This document shows positions 51,864 to 64,000 of a stretch of DNA of 64,000 nt, one piece after another. Below the pieces are notes generated by a model that worked only from the letters and a program-made list of their open reading frames with translations, was not told the origin of the DNA and searched no databases. The DNA is from Nemopilema nomurai. Taxonomy: Eukaryota; Cnidaria; Scyphozoa; Rhizostomeae; Rhizostomatidae. Location: contig ML133442.1 in the NCBI GenBank assembly GCA_003864495.1, positions 2,049,731 to 2,113,730 on the forward strand. Reading direction: 5' to 3'. The translations under genes were made by a program, and so were the position numbers. Position 1 is the first letter of the stretch. Each line of letters begins with the position of its first letter.

Positions 51864-51931
51864 AAGGGTAAGGGTAAGGGTAAGGATAAGGGTTAGGTTT
51901 AGGGTTAAGGGTAGGGCTAGGTTTAGGGTAA
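51864..51931 (+). repeat. Interstitial telomere-like repeat tract
   Basis: About 68 bp of GGGTAA, GGGTTA and TTTAGGG variants, close to the (TTAGGG)n animal telomere motif, 143 bp upstream of the VBP1 start codon. It may also act as a promoter-proximal G-rich element. Confidence 0.8.
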
Positions 51932-53652
51932 ACTAATTACATTATCAGGTCGAGAGGGTCTCTAACGTCCCCCTCACCTTTTACGATTTCTACATTCTTC
52001 AAATTGATTACAATTCTTTCCCGTTCGATCTTGAAAAGCCAGACCGGGCTGGAATTTCAGCCCTCCAATTGGAGAATAAAGCGCTGAATTGGAGAAAATA
52101 GAGGGACAACATCTTCCGCGCCTTTTCTTGCGAAACGATTTCGGCGCGAAAACAGTAGCTAATTGAAGTCCGGGCTGAAAACTCTCATAATCGGCCCCTT
52201 AGCCTTCAGAAACTTCATGAGTTTTCATATAATACGTTAATGTGAAAGAACCATCTTGTCTGTGTGTCGTCTAATAGGGTTCTTATTTAACGAGCAGAGA
52301 ACTCTTAGCCAGAGGATTGTCGGAAAGGAGGCGGGTTGACTTTTACTGAGCGTGAACTAAAATGAGGGGACGCCACAAAGGAGTTGTTCATAGAGTTACT
52401 ATGGATACGTAGACAATGGAAGCTGTTAAATGGCAATGATACCCACATCTGAACATTAAACAATCACATTAACTACTAAGCTAGCATTACACAAGGATGT
52501 GGAATACATTCACAATTGATGTTAGATGAACTGTACAATTACATACCACCTTATGCTTACTTTTTGTCAGGAGCGCTGTAAAGCATTGAAGGTTATATCA
52601 GTGTTTTTGTGACTATCCTAAAATGTAATTTCATGATTTTCAGAAACACTTTGTAAAAATAACTCAGTAAAAATTTTACATTTGGACTTATTTAGGCATC
52701 TTGTCATTCTGCCTTTAAAATATGTGACCAAAATCTTTGGAGCTCTTAAGAAAGTAATTTTTCAAAATGACTGTTTTTGTGTATTTGATCTTAGAAATCA
52801 TCAAATGCTCAGTTAGGTTCATTTTGTGAGCTACTGATAATTTTAAATCAATTGATTATCGAAATTCATTCCCAGGAGCACCTTAGCTATACAGAATATG
52901 ATGTTAAGATAAATGCAGTCATACAATTTGAAGAATATCAATAACACAGAGAATAAACTTAAACATGAAATCATTCATATGCAAAAATATGAAAACATCT
53001 ACTTGTGTAAATGAAAGAAATATTGGTTTGAAAAATCTTTCAACGAAAAATCAATTTAGCCCTATTCAAACGCTCTTGACTTTTCACTCGACTTCTCTAG
53101 ATTTTTGTCGAGATTAAAATCGAGAGCGTTTGAACACCTTGTTGAGAGCAGTCTAGCGAAGTTTGAACACGTTTAAAAAAGTCGAGCGGAGTCGCAGAAC
53201 ATTTGTTTTTTTCAAGGTGTTGTTCGGCGTTGTCTAGGGCGTTTCAACACCTTGCTCAACAAAGTCGAGCGTGCGCATGCGCTCTTCTGATTTTCAGATT
53301 TTGTCCGCCAAAACACAAAACAGCTAAGTTCGTAGTGTTGCAATCGAAATGGAGGACGAATCATTCCCAGTTTACAGCATTTCCTATCTGCCTTTTCAAG
53401 AATATGACACCTGTCGGGGAGGTTGGGGGTATGACACCAGTCAAAAAAAGCACTTGTCGGCAGAAGAAACCTTAAACCTGCACTTCTTTAGTAATATTTA
53501 ACTTTCTCCCATCTTCTATCTATTTAGAATCGCAGGCAATTTTTTCTAGTGAAAACGCTTTGTCCGATTCCCATGTCACGTGTTTGAAATACCCTTCAAC
53601 ATATCCCCGTCCCTTACAGTAGTTTCTCAGTTTTCCAGCAGTACTTGACACG
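51932..53652. other. Intergenic region upstream of VBP1; no gene recognised
   Basis: It should hold the VBP1 promoter at its left end. The segment 53060-53290 is dense in short inverted motifs (AGCGTTTGAACACCTTG and relatives, GTCGAG/CTCGAC), suggesting a small non-autonomous element. No coding homology is seen. Confidence 0.5.
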
Positions 53653-53660
53653 CTTGTCTG

Positions 53661-55109
53661 CAGGGGCGAAACTTCACTGTTTTCATTAGGGGGGTGAGAG
53701 GCTTAGATGCCCGACGAAAGGGCGTGTCTTGCTTGCAAAGGGGCGTGTCCTGCCTGAACATCATCTTTAGGGAACATCGCCTCAAGGGTTGAAGACATCG
53801 GGGAGCCCGACAAAGGGTCACTATGTAGTTAGGCCCGCAGACTCGAGCTTTTATCAAAGTCAAAAAATATGCCTCTTGTTTTTCTGGTGTTGGCATGTTC
53901 GAAAAACCAAGAATTTGTAAGGACTGCCTTTTCTATAAAAGAAAATAGTTGTCGCTTTCTAAATCTCCTGGCTATTAAGAGAACAATTTAAAAAGAGATT
54001 GAAGTAGGGTCTCAATTTTATCACAGTAAAACAACAAAACAAAACAATATTGGAAATCAGAAACGGCTACGCAGTCTACAATGTTTCAGCAAAAATAATA
54101 ATCCCATATCAAAATCAATAAAAATCAATTTTCTTTTCTGAGTTTGATTTTTAACTTTCGGTTTTTTTCATCACTCCAAACCTTCAATGCCATATTCAAG
54201 TCAACTTTATCGGCCAGATCTTTCTCGCATGCCAATATAATCAAATTGTCGAACTTAAATAGTCTGTACATCATTGAGAATATACATTTATTTGCAAAAG
54301 CATATTGGCAAACCTGATGTACACTTTCATAAGGTACCTTCTGGCTATTCACGTGATTGACAAATACATCCTACTCCATTTCGAGACAAGCGATATCTAT
54401 CGACAGAGACGAAGGAACAAGCTGACCTACGGCATTCATATCTTCAATACGGGGCTTTGCAAACGGTGGTTGAAGCAGCTTTGCTAATGGCAAAATTTTT
54501 TCTAAACATTGCTTCACGTTTTCGGTGTATGAGTGAATCAAAAACCTCTCTGATAGCCTTTCGATAATATACATTAATTGCCAGCGATGCTTCTGTGTCT
54601 TGCTTCTCGTCATACCTCCTTGGCATTTTTCGTGGTCTGTGAATTCGAGCGTATTCATCTTCTGGGTCTGTTTTTAAAGTATTTTTGCAAAACTTAATGC
54701 AAGCACAGACCTCATTGTCAATGTCGTACGTTCATTCCATCATCGATTCCAGAATTATAACAGTTTATTTTACCAATAAAAGCGCATCCAAGATATTCAG
54801 CTCTTCTTTTTGCATTGCCAACGTCAAGAGCTTTGTCTTCTTCATGACTAATCGCATAAACATTAATGCAAAGACAAAATCAAACTTCCGCATACAGGGC
54901 TTCTGTTTTGTTTTCCCAACTGGGTGGAGACCATAAATTAAAAAAATCAAGCTGGAGCGAAAAAACAGCAATAAAAGTGCGACCTATTCAAAATTTCGAA
55001 ATTTGCCCGACAAATATACTAGCAGCGAAATATTTGCCCGACATAATCCGCTTTTTGAAAATTGGGGGGGTGCAGCACCCCCCCATAGCCCCCAGCAGTT
55101 TCGCCCCTG
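53661..55109 (-). mobile_element. hAT DNA transposon 2 (1,449 bp, internally deleted)
   Basis: The ends CAGGGGCGAAACT and AGTTTCGCCCCTG are inverted repeats. CTTGTCTG flanks both sides (53653-53660 and 55110-55117), a perfect 8-bp duplication. The minus strand between encodes pieces of a ZMYM1-type hAT transposase. It is intergenic, between VBP1 and the mannosidase gene. Confidence 0.9.
54125..54971 (-). pseudogene. hAT transposase remnant lacking the ERSFSK segment
   Basis: From 54971 downward: FALMFMRLVMKKTKLLTLAM and LNILDALLLVK, then HRPRKMPRRYDEKQDTEAS and VYYRKAIREVFDSLIH, then KVPYESVHQVCQYAFANKC joining directly to DNLIILACEKDLADKVDLNM and a stop at about 54125. In intact relatives, the stretch carrying the catalytic Glu (TVA-ERSFSKLK...R) lies between those last two blocks; about 30 residues are missing. 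The N-terminal half with the zinc finger is also absent. It cannot be active. Confidence 0.75.
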
Positions 55110-55117
55110 CTTGTCTG

Positions 55118-56133
55118 CAGCACCGTAGGAGAACGCTTCAGTTAGAAAATAATTTCTAGCGATGCCAAACGATGTAACCAATTGTTTCTCCCTTGGAAAT
55201 TCACTGTATATCAAATTTCGATAGCAAAATATCATTTTAAAAACTACGCAAAGCATGACGTAATAATCGAGTTAAGAGAATCAATAAGTAGACACACTTG
55301 TCAGACATGGCATGTTCTAATGACCACGCCCAAAACCATGCCCTTTGTCGGCAAATCTAAAAAAATTAAACCCTCTCTGCAATATTTCCTTCCCTAACAA
55401 ACAGATTCTTCAATCTTTCGCCTGTAAACTAAATTTACTAGATTTACGTAAAGATTATTTCTAAATTTATGACATTGAAATTAATGATGATAAACTAGCA
55501 ATTTGGTACAGTCTAAAGAAAACACTGACTTATAGTCTGAATTATAAAACTTCCCTGTCAAGAACTAACATATTTTTCAAAATGTTTACTTTCATTGGAA
55601 CTGTTTAAAAAGAAAGATTGTAGTTGGTCAACCAGTTTAAATTTAAACTGGTGCCTTTAGGGCCGAATGGCGCAGTAGGTGAAGAACAATGTATGTATAT
55701 AATGTATTGATAAAGATGCTTCCGCATCTAGTTACATTAATGGCTACTGTGGGACGCAAGTTTGTAAAAGAATTTCCCTTAAAAGGAGATCTGGCTAGCA
55801 TCGGCCCTATTTGGAAAGACTTTTCCACGACCTGTTTTCCTGCTTCACATTAACGCCCTTCTGGTTTCCGTGCTTCATTTACAACTCTGATTGCTCATGT
55901 TTTATCTAACTTAATTCATTGAAACTCTTGACTGTTTTAATAATAAGCTTTATTTTTCGTACTAAAAATTGGTACATGCATTGCTTTTGGCCTAAAATTT
56001 CCCTCTGTGATGACGTCATTGAGCAAATAATTTTGTGCTGTCGTGTCGAAAATCAATACGCATGTGCAGCGTTTCTTCGAACTGCTCACAGCGAGTCGAG
56101 TCTGCGTCCTCGCTGAACCTCGGAGATGTTGGC
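55118..56133. other. Intergenic region upstream of the mannosidase gene
   Basis: No coding homology was recognised. It presumably contains the promoter and 5' UTR of the 56134 gene. An in-frame upstream ATG at 56035 would add 33 residues; I prefer 56134 because the cytosolic tail then has normal length. Confidence 0.5.

Positions 56134-64000
<7,867 letters not shown>

Overview
This is an AT-rich, intron-rich animal nuclear window. The host genes are metazoan, and the mobile-element mix resembles what is common in cnidarians (and similar marine invertebrates): hAT of ZMYM1/TTF type, BEL/Pao, Penelope-like, Tc1, LINEs, and uncharacterised multi-exon TE proteins. I infer a cnidarian-like invertebrate with moderate confidence; no single sequence proves the phylum. 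There is no sign of bacterial operons, CRISPR, rRNA or a convincing tRNA.

Four host genes are clear from exon homology joined at GT/AG boundaries with consistent phase. (1) NADP-type malic enzyme, minus strand, 1095-5443: first 8 coding exons, with the 3' end off the left edge. (2) DCAF6/IQWD1-like WD40-plus-IQ substrate receptor of CUL4-DDB1, minus strand, 13581-26153: 11 exons to the stop codon, first short coding exon not found. (3) Prefoldin subunit 3 (VBP1), minus strand, 31055-51721: complete, six exons and 192 codons spread over 20.7 kb. (4) Class I alpha-1,2-mannosidase (MAN1A-like, GH47), plus strand, 56134-60869: first six exons, remainder off the right edge. The four genes have no operon-like relation.

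Most of the rest is mobile DNA and its debris, largely in introns. 0.2-1 kb: degenerate Penelope-like (PLE) unit. 8.7-10 kb: a single-exon gene relic broken by a stop codon and a solo-LTR-like insertion. 10.5-10.9 kb: probable PIF/Harbinger scrap. 12.3-13.0 kb: compact PLE unit with a GIY-YIG endonuclease, 105-bp inverted arms, and a hammerhead ribozyme fold in each arm. 21.3-25.0 kb: a 3.6-kb element with about 505-bp terminal inverted repeats around a spliced gene with FEN1/XPG-like nuclease motifs. 27-31 kb: LINE and BEL/Pao fragments. 33.0-38.4 kb: a 13-bp-unit minisatellite with higher-order structure. 39.7-40.5 kb: Tc1 relic. 42.4-51.3 kb: a TE nest in VBP1 intron 1, where a complete hAT element with an 8-bp target duplication sits inside an older element encoding an uncharacterised transposase-like protein, next to a second relative of that protein in opposite orientation. 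53.7-55.1 kb: a second hAT with an 8-bp duplication. 59.0-59.7 kb: LINE fragment in the mannosidase gene.

Best candidates for something little described: the long-TIR element with a FEN-like nuclease gene (21344-24953), the paired hammerheads flanking the PLE endonuclease (12316-13016), and the transposase-like family at 43-51 kb.
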